The notes beneath the pieces are model-generated. The model was not told where the DNA came from. It searched no databases and saw only the letters and a list, made by a program, of their open reading frames with translations. The position numbers and the translations under genes were made by a program. From a virus, in the IMG/VR virus record IMGVR_UViG_3300049460_000312, positions 1-64,000 of that record: DNA of 64,000 nucleotides; one strand, written 5' to 3'. This document shows, one piece after another, positions 23,561-30,921 of this stretch. Each line of letters begins with the position of its first letter. Position 1 is the first letter of the stretch.

Positions 23561-23879
23561 AACCTGCTCCTTCAAGAGTTTCCCCGCTGAAGCGCCACTC
23601 CACGTGTTTCGCATCCATACGGTTTTTGAAATAGAACACCGGCGAGAGCACGTCGTCGAACTTGCGCGGCATGCCATGCAGATACGACCACGAGAACGTG
23701 GTGATACCTTTTGCACGCAGATGCTGGAGTAGCTCATCGATCCACAGATCCAGTGGACGGGTCTCGCTGGTGATGGGCGGGAAAACGACGGTGTACCAGC
23801 CATACGGGGTCGGCCGATCGAAGACGGGCTCTTCTTTCTTGCTGGTATTTACCGGCGTAAGTTTTTTCTGTTTCTCCAC
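23553..23879 (-). CDS. hypothetical protein (108 aa)
   Basis: ATG at 23879, seven bases after the thymidylate synthase stop. Lys-rich flexible N-terminus (about 20 residues), then a compact, aromatic-rich domain (YGWYTVVFPP, TFSWSYLHGMPRKFDD). Co-transcribed with thyA. Function unknown. Confidence 0.75.
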   Translation of the reverse strand: MEKQKKLTPVNTSKKEEPVFDRPTPYGWYTVVFPPITSETRPLDLWIDELLQHLRAKGITTFSWSYLHGMPRKFDDVLSPVFYFKNRMDAKHVEWRFSGETLEGAGCV

Positions 23880-23886
23880 GACGACC

Positions 23887-24771
23887 TCAGACGGCGAAGG
23901 GATACTGGATGGGCGGGTGAAACGCCGTGTACTTCACTTCGAAGTCATTCACCGTGACCCACGACTCGACATCGGCCAGCGTCTTGATATCCGGGTTGAT
24001 ATCGATGGTCGGTTCAGCCAGGATCGGGCGATCCAGCTGTTCCTGGACCAGGTCCAGCTGGTTGCCGTAAATATGGCAGTTGACATTGCGGTGATGAGCG
24101 TACTTCGGGTTCTTGCCCGTGATCTGCGCCATCAGACGCAGCAGCAGCCACACCTGCACCATGTTCGCAACGGTCCCGAGCGGCCAGTCCGACGAACGCT
24201 GGGTCGAGTTCAGGTACAGGTCGTTACCCAGCAACGAGAACTGGTGTTCGTACATGCACGGACGCAGACATCCCAAGTAGAACATACCTGGGTTCCAGAA
24301 CGTGATAATTTCACCCCGATCGTCTTTGCCGGCCTTCAGGTTGTTGTAGACCTTGTGGAAGAGATCGATGGAATTGTCCGGATTCACATCGTCACGCACC
24401 GGCCAGTTCTTGGCGACTGCGCCGTAGATCAGACCGAGGTCATCCTCACCCTTGCGGTACGGACTGTTCAGCCACGCTTGGTTCTCGTTGGCATTGGCAT
24501 CCCACGACTTGGTGCCGAGGGCGCGCATCTGGGCGGCCGACGTCACGCCCTTGAGATACCCCAGCATCTCGGCGATCGGCAGCTTCACCGGTGCCTTGCG
24601 CGTGGTCACGATCGGGGCCTTGTTCGTCGTGGCATCATAGGTCATGTCGATATTGATCACCGTCCGACAGGCGATACCGGTACGCTCATTCGGGAGATCC
24701 ACCCCGTTGTCGTAAATGTGCTGCAAACCTGCGAGGTACTGCATTTCGGCGCGATCGATAGCGTGGGACAT
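23887..24771 (-). CDS. thyA: thymidylate synthase
   Basis: Converts dUMP and methylene-tetrahydrofolate to dTMP and dihydrofolate; the latter is recycled by the DHFR at 1,011-1,550. 294 aa. Conserved: R-TG (30-33), FWNPG (158-162), catalytic Cys C172 in RPCMYEHQF, R192 and D195 in QRSSDWPLG (Ser replaces the usual Cys after the Arg), N203, H233 and Y235 in NCHIYGN. The overall spacing is somewhat longer than in E. coli ThyA. The start at 24771 (MSHAIDRAEMQYL) fits the family, although there is no Shine-Dalgarno sequence; a hairpin plus T-run fills the leader just upstream. Identity is firm. Confidence 0.93.
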   Translation of the reverse strand: MSHAIDRAEMQYLAGLQHIYDNGVDLPNERTGIACRTVINIDMTYDATTNKAPIVTTRKAPVKLPIAEMLGYLKGVTSAAQMRALGTKSWDANANENQAWLNSPYRKGEDDLGLIYGAVAKNWPVRDDVNPDNSIDLFHKVYNNLKAGKDDRGEIITFWNPGMFYLGCLRPCMYEHQFSLLGNDLYLNSTQRSSDWPLGTVANMVQVWLLLRLMAQITGKNPKYAHHRNVNCHIYGNQLDLVQEQLDRPILAEPTIDINPDIKTLADVESWVTVNDFEVKYTAFHPPIQYPFAV

Positions 24772-24779
24772 GGCTGTGA

Positions 24780-24836
24780 TGACAAAAAAATAAAAGGTTG
24801 GAATTCGGGAGAAGCAGCGCGAAGCTGCTCCTCTCC
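24780..24836 (-). terminator. terminator/leader hairpin directly before thyA
   Basis: GAGAGGAGCAGC/GCTGCTTCTC stem (24,807-24,836) followed by CCTTTTATTTTTTT. It ends only nine bases before the thyA start, so read-through or an internal start is needed for thyA expression. This could be an attenuator. Confidence 0.65.
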
Positions 24837-24862
24837 ACATACAACCTTCAGGCCGGTATTTT

Positions 24863-25288
24863 TTAGTGAGCCAAAATCCAGATCACCAGCGGTGCGATCA
24901 CCAGCACCACAAACAGGGCCGCCATCCCGCCTCTGATAAAGAGTTTGTCGTGCTGTTCTTCCCGACGTTTTCTTTCTTGCGCGATGTCTTGCTTGATCTG
25001 CAGCTCGATCTCTTCGCGCGAGGCGCGCGGATTGATGCGGCTCTTCGGGTCGTTGAGCTGGTTGTAAAGCTTTTGTCCCAACGCTTGCACTTCAGGACAT
25101 GGCTGTGTCGGCGCCTTGCCGAAGTCGGGCTGGCCTTCTTTCTTGCTGAAGATGCCATCCAGCGCGTGGCACAATTCTTCCTGCTTTTCCGGTGACATAG
25201 TCTTGGGCACGCCATCCGGAGTGAAACAGTAATACCCACCTTCACATCCAAGAGAGGAACACCCGCCAGGCTTGCATGTTGCTTTCAC
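24863..25288 (-). CDS. C-tail-anchored membrane protein with Cys-rich N-terminus (141 aa)
   Basis: GTG start at 25288 (MKATCKPGGCSSLGCEGGYYC): four cysteines within 21 residues, resembling a small disulfide or metal knot. A charged helix (REEIELQIKQDIAQERKRRE) leads to one C-terminal transmembrane span (MAALFVVLVIAPLVIWILAH). Soluble part in the cytoplasm by the positive-inside rule. It sits just ahead of thyA in a four-gene unit. No family recognised. Confidence 0.78.
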   Translation of the reverse strand: MKATCKPGGCSSLGCEGGYYCFTPDGVPKTMSPEKQEELCHALDGIFSKKEGQPDFGKAPTQPCPEVQALGQKLYNQLNDPKSRINPRASREEIELQIKQDIAQERKRREEQHDKLFIRGGMAALFVVLVIAPLVIWILAH

Positions 25289-25291
25289 TTC

Positions 25292-25771
25292 TTAGTTCTC
25301 CAAGTTATCCATCATGAACCGCACTTTGGGCAGCTTGTTGTCGTGGTCAAGGAACGCCAACCAGACCTGCCCGTCTTTGTAGCCAACCCAGATGTCGGCG
25401 ATATGCTGCATGACTGATGCACCGGCATCCTGGAATTCAGGTCGATCGCCGACGTAGCAGTGCATCTCGTGCTTGGCCTTGAACTCTTCATGATTCGGTG
25501 TCGGCGAATGACAGATAGCCTGCGCGATCAGCTGGAAGAGAGCACGTACACCCGAGTAGTCGAGTTCGAAGTCAGCGTTAGATAACTCGAAACCTGAAAG
25601 CTCTTCGGTAGTGGTGACGTTAAACGTCAGGATGCCGGTGTTGTGAACCGGCTTGGTAGTCAGCTTCGAGACCTTGCCGTCGACGATCACTTTCAACGGT
25701 GTCTTGAACATGTCGTTCTGTTTGAACAGTTCGAGCACACCTGCATCAGCCATGACTTGTGGAATACGCAT
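25292..25771 (-). CDS. hypothetical protein (159 aa)
   Basis: ATG at 25771 with GAGAGAGAG upstream. Beta-rich centre (PLKVIVDGKVSKLTTKP, GILTFNVTTTEELSGF), acidic. No motif; possibly a small virion or regulatory protein in the unit 24.9-26.5 kb. Confidence 0.76.
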   Translation of the reverse strand: MRIPQVMADAGVLELFKQNDMFKTPLKVIVDGKVSKLTTKPVHNTGILTFNVTTTEELSGFELSNADFELDYSGVRALFQLIAQAICHSPTPNHEEFKAKHEMHCYVGDRPEFQDAGASVMQHIADIWVGYKDGQVWLAFLDHDNKLPKVRFMMDNLEN

Positions 25772-25783
25772 GTCTCTCTCTCC

Positions 25784-26149
25784 TTAACGAGTCCGTTCCC
25801 AACGACTTTGTTCCCACCAACGACGGTCTCGCTTGTAACGCGAGCCACCACCTGTATCCGGTTCTTCCGTGGCATCCTGCGCCGGCATCGCTTCGTACGA
25901 GAACTCGATTTCGTTATCGACCAGCTTGGTGCCTTCCGGGAACTTTGCAAACACGCTCCCGTCTTCGTTCTGGAACACCCGGCCGATCACGAAACCTCGC
26001 ACGCCATCACGCTCGATCTTGCCAAACGCTTCCATGTCATAGCGCTCACGCGGCCAACCCTGTCCGATCGGGGCTGCAGTTTCCGGAGGCGGATTCTCAG
26101 CGGCGGCCTGTCGGGCGAGTTTCTCGCGGTGGCTTTTCTTACTGCTCAT
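25784..26149 (-). CDS. hypothetical protein (121 aa)
   Basis: ATG at 26149 with GGAG six bases upstream. Basic N-terminus, then a probable SH3-like or OB-like beta segment (GKIERDGVRGFVIGRVFQNEDGSVFAKFPEGTKLVDNEIEF), and a basic Trp-rich tail (RYKRDRRWWEQSRWERTR) that could contact nucleic acid. Function unknown. Confidence 0.76.
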   Translation of the reverse strand: MSSKKSHREKLARQAAAENPPPETAAPIGQGWPRERYDMEAFGKIERDGVRGFVIGRVFQNEDGSVFAKFPEGTKLVDNEIEFSYEAMPAQDATEEPDTGGGSRYKRDRRWWEQSRWERTR

Positions 26150-26161
26150 TATTGTTCTCCG

Positions 26162-26482
26162 TTACTGGATATTGAGGAGGGTGCAAACTTTGTGGATGAG
26201 TTCGAAGAAGACGTTCTGGAAACCATGCCACGACGTAGTGGGGCGCGTGTACACATCGAGGTGGCCGACCAGGATGGCCTGACCCAACACAAAACCGACC
26301 ACGGCCATGGCGATGATGGTCAGTATCCAGTCAATCACTTTGTTCCAACGCTTCATCTTGCGATGCCGCAGGATCGTTCTGGCTTGCGCACGACGCAGCG
26401 AGTCGCGGCGCACGATGGTGCTCAGCGGGTAATCGAGGAGATTGAATTCGGTAATCGATTGCTTTTGCGAAGTGCGGAGCAT
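26162..26482 (-). CDS. single-span membrane protein (106 aa)
   Basis: ATG at 26482 with GAGG upstream. Basic N-terminal 45 residues (RRDSLRRAQARTILRHRKMKR), then one hydrophobic span (VIDWILTIIAMAVVGFVLGQAILV) and a C-terminal segment expected outside the cytoplasm. First gene of its unit. Unknown function. Confidence 0.76.
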   Translation of the reverse strand: MLRTSQKQSITEFNLLDYPLSTIVRRDSLRRAQARTILRHRKMKRWNKVIDWILTIIAMAVVGFVLGQAILVGHLDVYTRPTTSWHGFQNVFFELIHKVCTLLNIQ

Positions 26483-26504
26483 GGTGACCTCATTGAAGTG
26501 ATGA

Positions 26505-26544
26505 CGGCATAAAAGACAGGCTACGGGTAAATCCGTAACCTGTC
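26505..26544 (-). terminator. terminator after the GIY-YIG-like gene
   Basis: GACAGG-C-TACGG/CCGTA-A-CCTGTC stem; the minus strand continues TTTTATGCCG. Confidence 0.85.
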
Positions 26545-26554
26545 TCGGGTTTGT

Positions 26555-27316
26555 TTACTGGGCGATACCCAGGTACTCCTCCATACTCGCGTGCGGCAAG
26601 CGAAGCATCGAGTTGCGGTAGTAGAGTGCATCAACTGACGAGATGCGGCTCAACACCACTTCGCCTGCTTCGAGATGCTGCTTCGAGAGACGCGTAATGT
26701 ACAACATGGCCTTGTGCTCGGATTCAAACTCTTGGGCCAAATCCGTGATATCCCAATGGCTGATGTCCGTCAACCCATGGTGCTTCACGAAATAATACAT
26801 TGCCCGGTTTGCATTCGGGATGGTTTTGAGCACGTAGTTGTTGAACGTCAGCATACGCTGACTGATGCGGGCCAGGATTGCCAATTCGGGAACCGTAGAG
26901 ATTTCCTCGAAGTAGAAGACAGCGCCGGTTTCCCGATGACACAGCTTCCACACGGTAAAGCGAATCTTCTCTTCACCGGGCAATACGCGATACGCCCCAC
27001 CGCGATTAGGACTCGGACGCTTATAAAGGACACCGCGTTCCGAGAGATGGCTGAGCACGGCACGTGAGGACAGGTACAGCGCATCCTTCGTGTCTTTGGT
27101 GATCTCGGCCATAAAGAGGAGCACTTCAGAAGGATTCGTTTTGAGCAATTCCTTCAGAAGGTTCGGGTAGTTGTTCTTACTCCGTTGTGCTCGACAATTG
27201 CGCATCGCACGCACAAAGCTTTTCCCCGTCGCTTGGTGCGTGTAAATGTAGATGCCTGGGCCACTATAGAGCACTTGGCCCGTAACCGCACGAAACTTGA
27301 AACCCGCGATTTGCAT
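26555..27316 (-). CDS. protein with degenerate GIY-YIG-like N-terminus (253 aa)
   Basis: ATG at 27316 (MQIAGFKFRAVTGQ). Residues 19-36 (GPGIYIYTHQATGKSFVR) resemble the first half of a GIY-YIG nuclease, but the YIG triplet reads FVR and a clear catalytic Glu is not seen; the Arg after NC (residue 42) could be the usual one. A second related stretch (TVWKLCHRETGAVFYFEE, about 120-137) suggests internal duplication. It could be a decayed homing nuclease reused for DNA binding. Alternatively the resemblance is chance; confidence in function is low, in the gene good. Confidence 0.7.
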   Translation of the reverse strand: MQIAGFKFRAVTGQVLYSGPGIYIYTHQATGKSFVRAMRNCRAQRSKNNYPNLLKELLKTNPSEVLLFMAEITKDTKDALYLSSRAVLSHLSERGVLYKRPSPNRGGAYRVLPGEEKIRFTVWKLCHRETGAVFYFEEISTVPELAILARISQRMLTFNNYVLKTIPNANRAMYYFVKHHGLTDISHWDITDLAQEFESEHKAMLYITRLSKQHLEAGEVVLSRISSVDALYYRNSMLRLPHASMEEYLGIAQ

Positions 27317-27483
27317 GATAAGACGTCACAGACAGAAAGTGTTTTAAATTAATTAGCTGACTAGCCGACATAATGGTCCGTTCACGTCGACCCTACCCTG
27401 AACCATTGACGATTTAGCAACGGAGTGCGCAAACGCACGAAGATGCTCCCTAGGCCGCCAATGTTTTCATAGCAATAGATGAC
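27317..27483 (-). other. structured 167-base intergenic stretch
   Basis: On the minus strand it holds a GTGCG-TTT-GCGCAC hairpin with flanking GGAG/CTCC, then a bulged hairpin AATGG...TTCA/TGAA...CCATT (27,372-27,407) that runs into TTATGTCGG, the usual terminator tail here. No tRNA fold could be drawn. Probably a structured 3' end of the kinase transcript plus terminator. Confidence 0.5.
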
Positions 27484-28170
27484 TTAGCGCAGATGCGGAA
27501 ATACTTGTGACAATGCACCCGCTGCGCGGACTTCTTTCGAGCCGCGTTCAAAGAACGAGTCAAGCCGCGTGATGTTCAGGAGGTTGTCGCCGACGCCCTG
27601 ACTGGCCAGTCGGCGCTTCGCATCTTCGAGCTCTGCTTCCACCACATTTGACCAGACAAAGTTCTTGCCAGTCTTGTCAGCGCGCCAGCCGTCCGAGGAT
27701 TCCGTATCGGTCGCCCAACTCGTCGGATACGGGAGCATGACGATCGTAATCCGCTTCACTTGTCGCCACAGCAGGGCTAACAAGGCTTGATCACATTGCT
27801 CGCGCTTTTCCTTGATCGTCTGCAGCGTGAGTGCGTTGCTGAAAACGGTGAAGTAATAACCTGCGTAATCGTACGGCGAACGATCAGCGAGAATCAGATT
27901 CGGCTGATGGCGGCTGGCGGCATCGTGACTCACACCCCGGTAGAGGCGTTCGATGTTATCGGACATCACCTGATGCTGAAAATTCCGGTTGAATTCCGGG
28001 TCCTTCAATGCATCGCTTTCGTTGGTAAGGCCGTGCCTGGCATAGGTCTCGCGAGTAGACGAGTAATACGCCATTGTAGTCAGACCACGACCGGAGGCCA
28101 TCTTGGCACACGTATCCATCAGCGTGGTCTTGCCGACCGACCCTGCCCCTGCAAACATTAAGAGTTCCAT
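27484..28170 (-). CDS. NadR-like / AAA_28-type P-loop kinase (228 aa)
   Basis: Start chosen at ATG 28170 (MELLMFAGAG), since the first strand of a P-loop domain should begin here and the ATG at 28239 lies at the promoter motif. Walker A GAGSVGKT (8-15); STRETYARHGL, like the E-x-x-RE element of NadR-type kinases; the LADRSPYDYAGYY segment fits the D-R-S-P motif of this group. Relatives phosphorylate nicotinamide riboside or nucleosides. With NAMPT-like and Prs-like genes 5 kb away and thyA between, NAD or dNTP metabolism is plausible. The P-loop is certain; the substrate is not. Confidence 0.8.
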   Translation of the reverse strand: MELLMFAGAGSVGKTTLMDTCAKMASGRGLTTMAYYSSTRETYARHGLTNESDALKDPEFNRNFQHQVMSDNIERLYRGVSHDAASRHQPNLILADRSPYDYAGYYFTVFSNALTLQTIKEKREQCDQALLALLWRQVKRITIVMLPYPTSWATDTESSDGWRADKTGKNFVWSNVVEAELEDAKRRLASQGVGDNLLNITRLDSFFERGSKEVRAAGALSQVFPHLR

Positions 28171-28234
28171 TTCGAGTACGCTCAGTATGGTGACAAAAAT
28201 AAAGAAAGGAGAATTGACCAGCTGAAAGCTTAGT

Positions 28235-28242
28235 GTCATATA
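28235..28242 (-). promoter_or_regulatory. early-promoter-like motif (TATATGAC) before the kinase gene
   Basis: One base from phiKZ TATATTAC. It lies inside an imperfect inverted repeat (AAGCTTA...TATAAGCTT, 28,226-28,248) and 65 bases before the chosen kinase start. Confidence 0.5.
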
Positions 28243-28309
28243 AGCTTTTTGCCGGTAAAAACTTCTTTCTCCCTGTCACTGAAGCGCATTGGAAATGTCA
28301 CGCCAAATA

Positions 28310-28332
28310 AATAAGAGGGCCCGTAGGCCCTC
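28310..28332 (-). terminator. terminator after the Nudix gene
   Basis: Perfect 7-bp stem GAGGGCC/GGCCCTC with a four-base loop, followed on the minus strand by TTATTTATTT. Confidence 0.8.
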
Positions 28333-28338
28333 CCTCTC

Positions 28339-28851
28339 TTAGGTAGTAACTTTGTCGGAGGCTCCTACTTCCGGCGTAATCGACTTCAGGGTATTGGTCA
28401 GTGCCATCCGCATAGCTTGAATCCGCGAGTCGTTCAGTGGATCGCGCGGACCTGCTTCGATAATGCGCAGGGCGCTTCTCGGTAACTCCCAGGTGTAGTG
28501 CATCGCATCGCTCACTGCGTTTCGCAGTGTATTGTCGTAGCGGTCCCACTCCGCCCGAAAGTAATGGATCACCGTGCCGCAATAAAGTTTATCTTGCAGC
28601 GGTGCGTTGTCTGCGGTAACCGTTTCAGTCACTAGCGGTAACTTTTCGATGTTGCGCAAACGCATTCCTACCTTTTCGAGACTTTCTTGCTGTAGCGTCT
28701 GTATCATGGTGGCGCCACGCTCTACCACTCCACCTGGGAAGCAGTAGTGCGCAATGCGGCCATGTTCATTCCATACCCGTCCCAGACAGATCCGGCCATT
28801 CTTAACGATCACTACGCGTGCTGTGGCTCGCAGAGGAAGTTCTTTGGACAT
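28339..28851 (-). CDS. divergent Nudix-family protein (170 aa)
   Basis: ATG at 28851 with AAGGA upstream. The segment FPGGVVERGATMIQTLQQES-LEKVGM (38-63) has the spacing of a Nudix box (GX5EX7REUXEEXGU), but the first Glu is Ala, the Arg is Gln and one Glu of the EE pair is Lys; two acidic residues (E56, E59) remain. Nudix enzymes cleave nucleoside diphosphates such as ADP-ribose, NADH, caps or alarmones. Activity may be weak or altered. Preceded by an early-promoter-like motif, and near the NAD genes. Fold likely, substrate unknown. Confidence 0.8.
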   Translation of the reverse strand: MSKELPLRATARVVIVKNGRICLGRVWNEHGRIAHYCFPGGVVERGATMIQTLQQESLEKVGMRLRNIEKLPLVTETVTADNAPLQDKLYCGTVIHYFRAEWDRYDNTLRNAVSDAMHYTWELPRSALRIIEAGPRDPLNDSRIQAMRMALTNTLKSITPEVGASDKVTT

Positions 28852-28914
28852 GACTTTCCTTCTAGGTTTATTAAGAGAAGCAATTCAGCTCAGGTTAAAC
28901 TACAACCCAAAGAT

Positions 28915-28923
28915 GTGATATGT
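28915..28923 (-). promoter_or_regulatory. early-promoter-like motif (ACATATCAC) before the Nudix gene
   Basis: One base from ACATATTAC, 64 bases ahead of the Nudix start, in an AT-rich stretch right after the terminator at 28,962-28,989. Confidence 0.6.
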
Positions 28924-28957
28924 AGTTAAATTTATCTCTAAAAAAGAAAAGAACGGA

Positions 28958-28993
28958 CATAAAACGCGGTGGGTTTCCCCACCGCGTTTATGC
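28958..28993. terminator. strong symmetric terminator
   Basis: Perfect 12-bp stem AAACGCGGTGGG/CCCACCGCGTTT (28,962-28,989), flanked by CATAAAA on one side and TTTATGC on the other, so it could work on both strands. It ends the 84-aa gene's unit. Confidence 0.88.
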
Positions 28994-28996
28994 TGC

Positions 28997-29251
28997 CTAA
29001 CTACGATAACGATCGGGTCCGATGCGGCTGGAACGCGTGGATTCACGCTTAGGCAGATTGCTTTCTGCATCAAGCACGCCCACCAACTCCCGCAGCGTTG
29101 CTGCAGCTTGTTCTGCCTGGATGGCGGCGGCGCGTACCGTCTGGATTTCCAGTGTCGCGATCTCCCCGGCATTCGCATCAGTCAGAATGTTTGTTGCTTG
29201 CGCCAGATGACTACAGGCGTCTTTCAGATAAAGTTCTTTTCTGCGAGCCAT
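28997..29251 (-). CDS. small helical protein (84 aa)
   Basis: ATG at 29251, five bases after the neighbouring stop. Ala-rich helices (EIQTVRAAAIQAEQAAATLRELVGVLD) and a basic, Ser/Arg-rich tail (KRESTRSSRIGPDRYRS). Unknown function. Confidence 0.72.
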   Translation of the reverse strand: MARRKELYLKDACSHLAQATNILTDANAGEIATLEIQTVRAAAIQAEQAAATLRELVGVLDAESNLPKRESTRSSRIGPDRYRS

Positions 29252-29256
29252 GGTTG

Positions 29257-29526
29257 TTATTGAAAGAAGGGGGCTTTTTCTTTGATGAGTGTGTCGAGTG
29301 CACCGGTGTAGGCCAGCACGTCTTCTTCATACGTCGTGTCCGGATCGTAATAGTTCAGTTCCAGATTCAGGCGCTGAAGCAACACGGCGACTTTCTGACT
29401 GAGCGACTCGTTAAAGATGAGGGTGTAGGCGGTCTTCCAATCGTTCTCCGTGCGGGCAACGTCGGCGAGCGTCTTGGCTCGCCAGGAGAGTTTAACCAGC
29501 TCTTTGAAAATATCCTGACTGTCCAT
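29257..29526 (-). CDS. small helical protein (89 aa)
   Basis: ATG at 29526. Acidic, helical and soluble (DIFKELVKLSWRAKTLADVAR). Coupled with the 84-aa gene downstream; the terminator of the preceding unit lies at 29,575-29,598. Unknown function. Confidence 0.72.
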   Translation of the reverse strand: MDSQDIFKELVKLSWRAKTLADVARTENDWKTAYTLIFNESLSQKVAVLLQRLNLELNYYDPDTTYEEDVLAYTGALDTLIKEKAPFFQ

Positions 29527-29574
29527 GATGGGTACTCAGCTCTTTTGACAAAAAATAAGGCTAGGGGTTAAAAG

Positions 29575-29598
29575 AGTCCTGGGATCGCTCCCAGGACT
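29575..29598 (-). terminator. terminator after the 111-aa gene
   Basis: Perfect 10-bp stem AGTCCTGGGA-TCGC-TCCCAGGACT, then CTTTTAACC on the minus strand. Confidence 0.82.
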
Positions 29599-29613
29599 TT
29601 ACTCAGCGCTTAC

Positions 29614-29949
29614 TTACGCCGTGGCTGCACGCCAGAGCGGGGTGCCCTTACCACGCGCATACAGCTCTTTGTATTCGTCGAGCTGGTAGCAGTAGTGGTT
29701 GCCTTCGATCTTCAGTTCGAGGTGAGTGGCGTTGATGCCCATCTTCTCGATCTGGCGCTTCAGACGCCGCCAGGTGGCGTAGTTCATGCCGCGCGCGAGC
29801 AGCTTCGGCTTGTCGATGATGACTGGCACACGCAGATTCACGCGTTCGTTGCTGGTCTTCTGGTCGACCCAGAGCACGCCGTGGCGCACGCTTTCGTCAG
29901 CGTTCGGGTTCACGCCCAGGTTGACACGTTGTTCGGTGAGAAAGTTCAT
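29614..29949 (-). CDS. hypothetical protein (111 aa)
   Basis: ATG at 29949 with AAGGAG upstream. Alpha/beta with basic centre (ATWRRLKRQIEKMGINATHLELKIEGNHYCYQL). Second gene of a two-gene early-type unit starting at the motif 30,434-30,442. Family unknown. Confidence 0.76.
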   Translation of the reverse strand: MNFLTEQRVNLGVNPNADESVRHGVLWVDQKTSNERVNLRVPVIIDKPKLLARGMNYATWRRLKRQIEKMGINATHLELKIEGNHYCYQLDEYKELYARGKGTPLWRAATA

Positions 29950-29960
29950 GCGGTGTCTCC

Positions 29961-30362
29961 TTAGTGCGTCGGGGCGAGTGCTGCGATGTTGTCGACCTTC
30001 GTGAGCACGTCGCCGCGTTCGGCGACGCGACGCTCTTCGCTGATCAGCTGAGCCGGCTTGATATTCGTGGCGGTCGCGAGCACCTTGCCGTAGCCGGTGA
30101 GCGCGGTGGGGATGAAGCCTTGGGCGCGGGCTTCTTCCCAGATGTATTCGAAGATGCGCGGCGTGAGTGCCGGCGGCTCAGTCGTGCCGATAAACACGAA
30201 GCGCACGTCCTGGTCTTTCAGACCTTGGGTCACGTGGCTCGCGCGCAGCGTGCCGTGTTCGCCGTAGATGTTGGCGTCCTTGTGGAAAGCGATCTTCAGA
30301 TCGACGACTTCGATGGACTTGCCGAGCAGGTTGCGGGCGATTTGGCGAGCGATGTTCTTCAT
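29961..30362 (-). CDS. hypothetical protein (133 aa), first gene of an early-type unit
   Basis: ATG at 30362 with AAGGA upstream; the leader begins near GCATATTAC (30,434-30,442). A domain with a conserved-looking core (VDLKIAFHKDANIYGEHGT, DVRFVFIGTTEPPALTPRIF) and a charged C-terminus. No motif recognised. Confidence 0.76.
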   Translation of the reverse strand: MKNIARQIARNLLGKSIEVVDLKIAFHKDANIYGEHGTLRASHVTQGLKDQDVRFVFIGTTEPPALTPRIFEYIWEEARAQGFIPTALTGYGKVLATATNIKPAQLISEERRVAERGDVLTKVDNIAALAPTH

Positions 30363-30433
30363 GACAGATTCCTTAATTTAGATTTGGAAGGGTACAGCGA
30401 AGGGACAAATTGTTCACTCTTAATACTAAGAGC

Positions 30434-30442
30434 GTAATATGC
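30434..30442 (-). promoter_or_regulatory. early-promoter-like motif (GCATATTAC)
   Basis: Differs from ACATATTAC only at the first base; lies 72 bases ahead of the 133-aa gene, directly downstream of the terminator at 30,484-30,509. Confidence 0.6.
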
Positions 30443-30483
30443 CCGTGAAAATTGTTTGGTTTCAATTTCATCGGCATACTACG

Positions 30484-30509
30484 CCACCCACCTCGTAAGA
30501 GATGAGTGG
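30484..30509 (-). terminator. imperfect terminator hairpin
   Basis: CCACxCAxCTC/GAGxTGxGTGG with a GTAA loop, two mismatches; on the minus strand it is followed by CGTAGTATGCC, which carries TATG. It follows the 48-aa membrane-protein gene. Confidence 0.5.
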
Positions 30510-30518
30510 CAGCTAAGC

Positions 30519-30665
30519 TTAGGTGGTCACGCCATACAGCGGACGCACCACACGCGGATGGTTATCGCCCTGGTCGTCCCAATGCGTGGTCAGACCATTC
30601 AACGCCACGTAAGCGATGAGCAAGCCGACGATCACGCCCGCAGGACTTTTGAGAAATTTCTTCAT
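30519..30665 (-). CDS. small membrane protein (48 aa)
   Basis: Sequence starts MKKFLKSPAGVIVGLLIAYV. ATG at 30665, three bases after the stop of the 68-aa membrane protein, so translational coupling is likely although there is no clear ribosome site. One hydrophobic span (residues 9-24) followed by a polar tail expected on the periplasmic side. Third of a run of tiny membrane proteins. Confidence 0.65.
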   Translation of the reverse strand: MKKFLKSPAGVIVGLLIAYVALNGLTTHWDDQGDNHPRVVRPLYGVTT

Positions 30666-30668
30666 GAC

Positions 30669-30875
30669 TTAGAAGCGGAACGAAAACGAAGAGGGGCGAG
30701 CGCGATACTGATACTCGTAGTCGTACGTCGAGTAGTACGTGGTCGTGCGGGAGGTCGGGATGAAGCAGAGGATCAGCACGATCACGAAGAAGGTGCCGAA
30801 GAACACCGGGTCCAGCAGGATCAGGCCGATGATGACCACGAGGATCAGCAGACCGATAACGGTATCTTTCTTCAT
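30669..30875 (-). CDS. small two-span membrane protein (68 aa)
   Basis: ATG at 30875 with AGGA upstream. Residues 5-40 are almost entirely hydrophobic (TVIGLLILVVIIGLILLDPV, FFGTFFVIVLILCFI), forming two spans or one long hairpin; the tail is Tyr-rich then basic (TYYSTYDYEYQYRARPSSF). Function unknown; holin-like or host-membrane roles are possible. Confidence 0.75.
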   Translation of the reverse strand: MKKDTVIGLLILVVIIGLILLDPVFFGTFFVIVLILCFIPTSRTTTYYSTYDYEYQYRARPSSFSFRF

Positions 30876-30921
30876 TTATTATTTTTCCTGAAAAGGTTAC
30901 AGAAAGGGTACAGCGGCGGGC

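Noticed and set aside
23561-23803. N-terminal extension of the 287-aa gene
   Set aside because: Overlaps the 108-aa gene out of frame; the GTG at 23560 has AAGGAG and matches operon spacing.
27317-27483. tRNA gene in the structured gap
   Set aside because: A GGTTCA stretch looked like a T-arm, but no acceptor stem, anticodon arm or correct spacing could be built on either strand.
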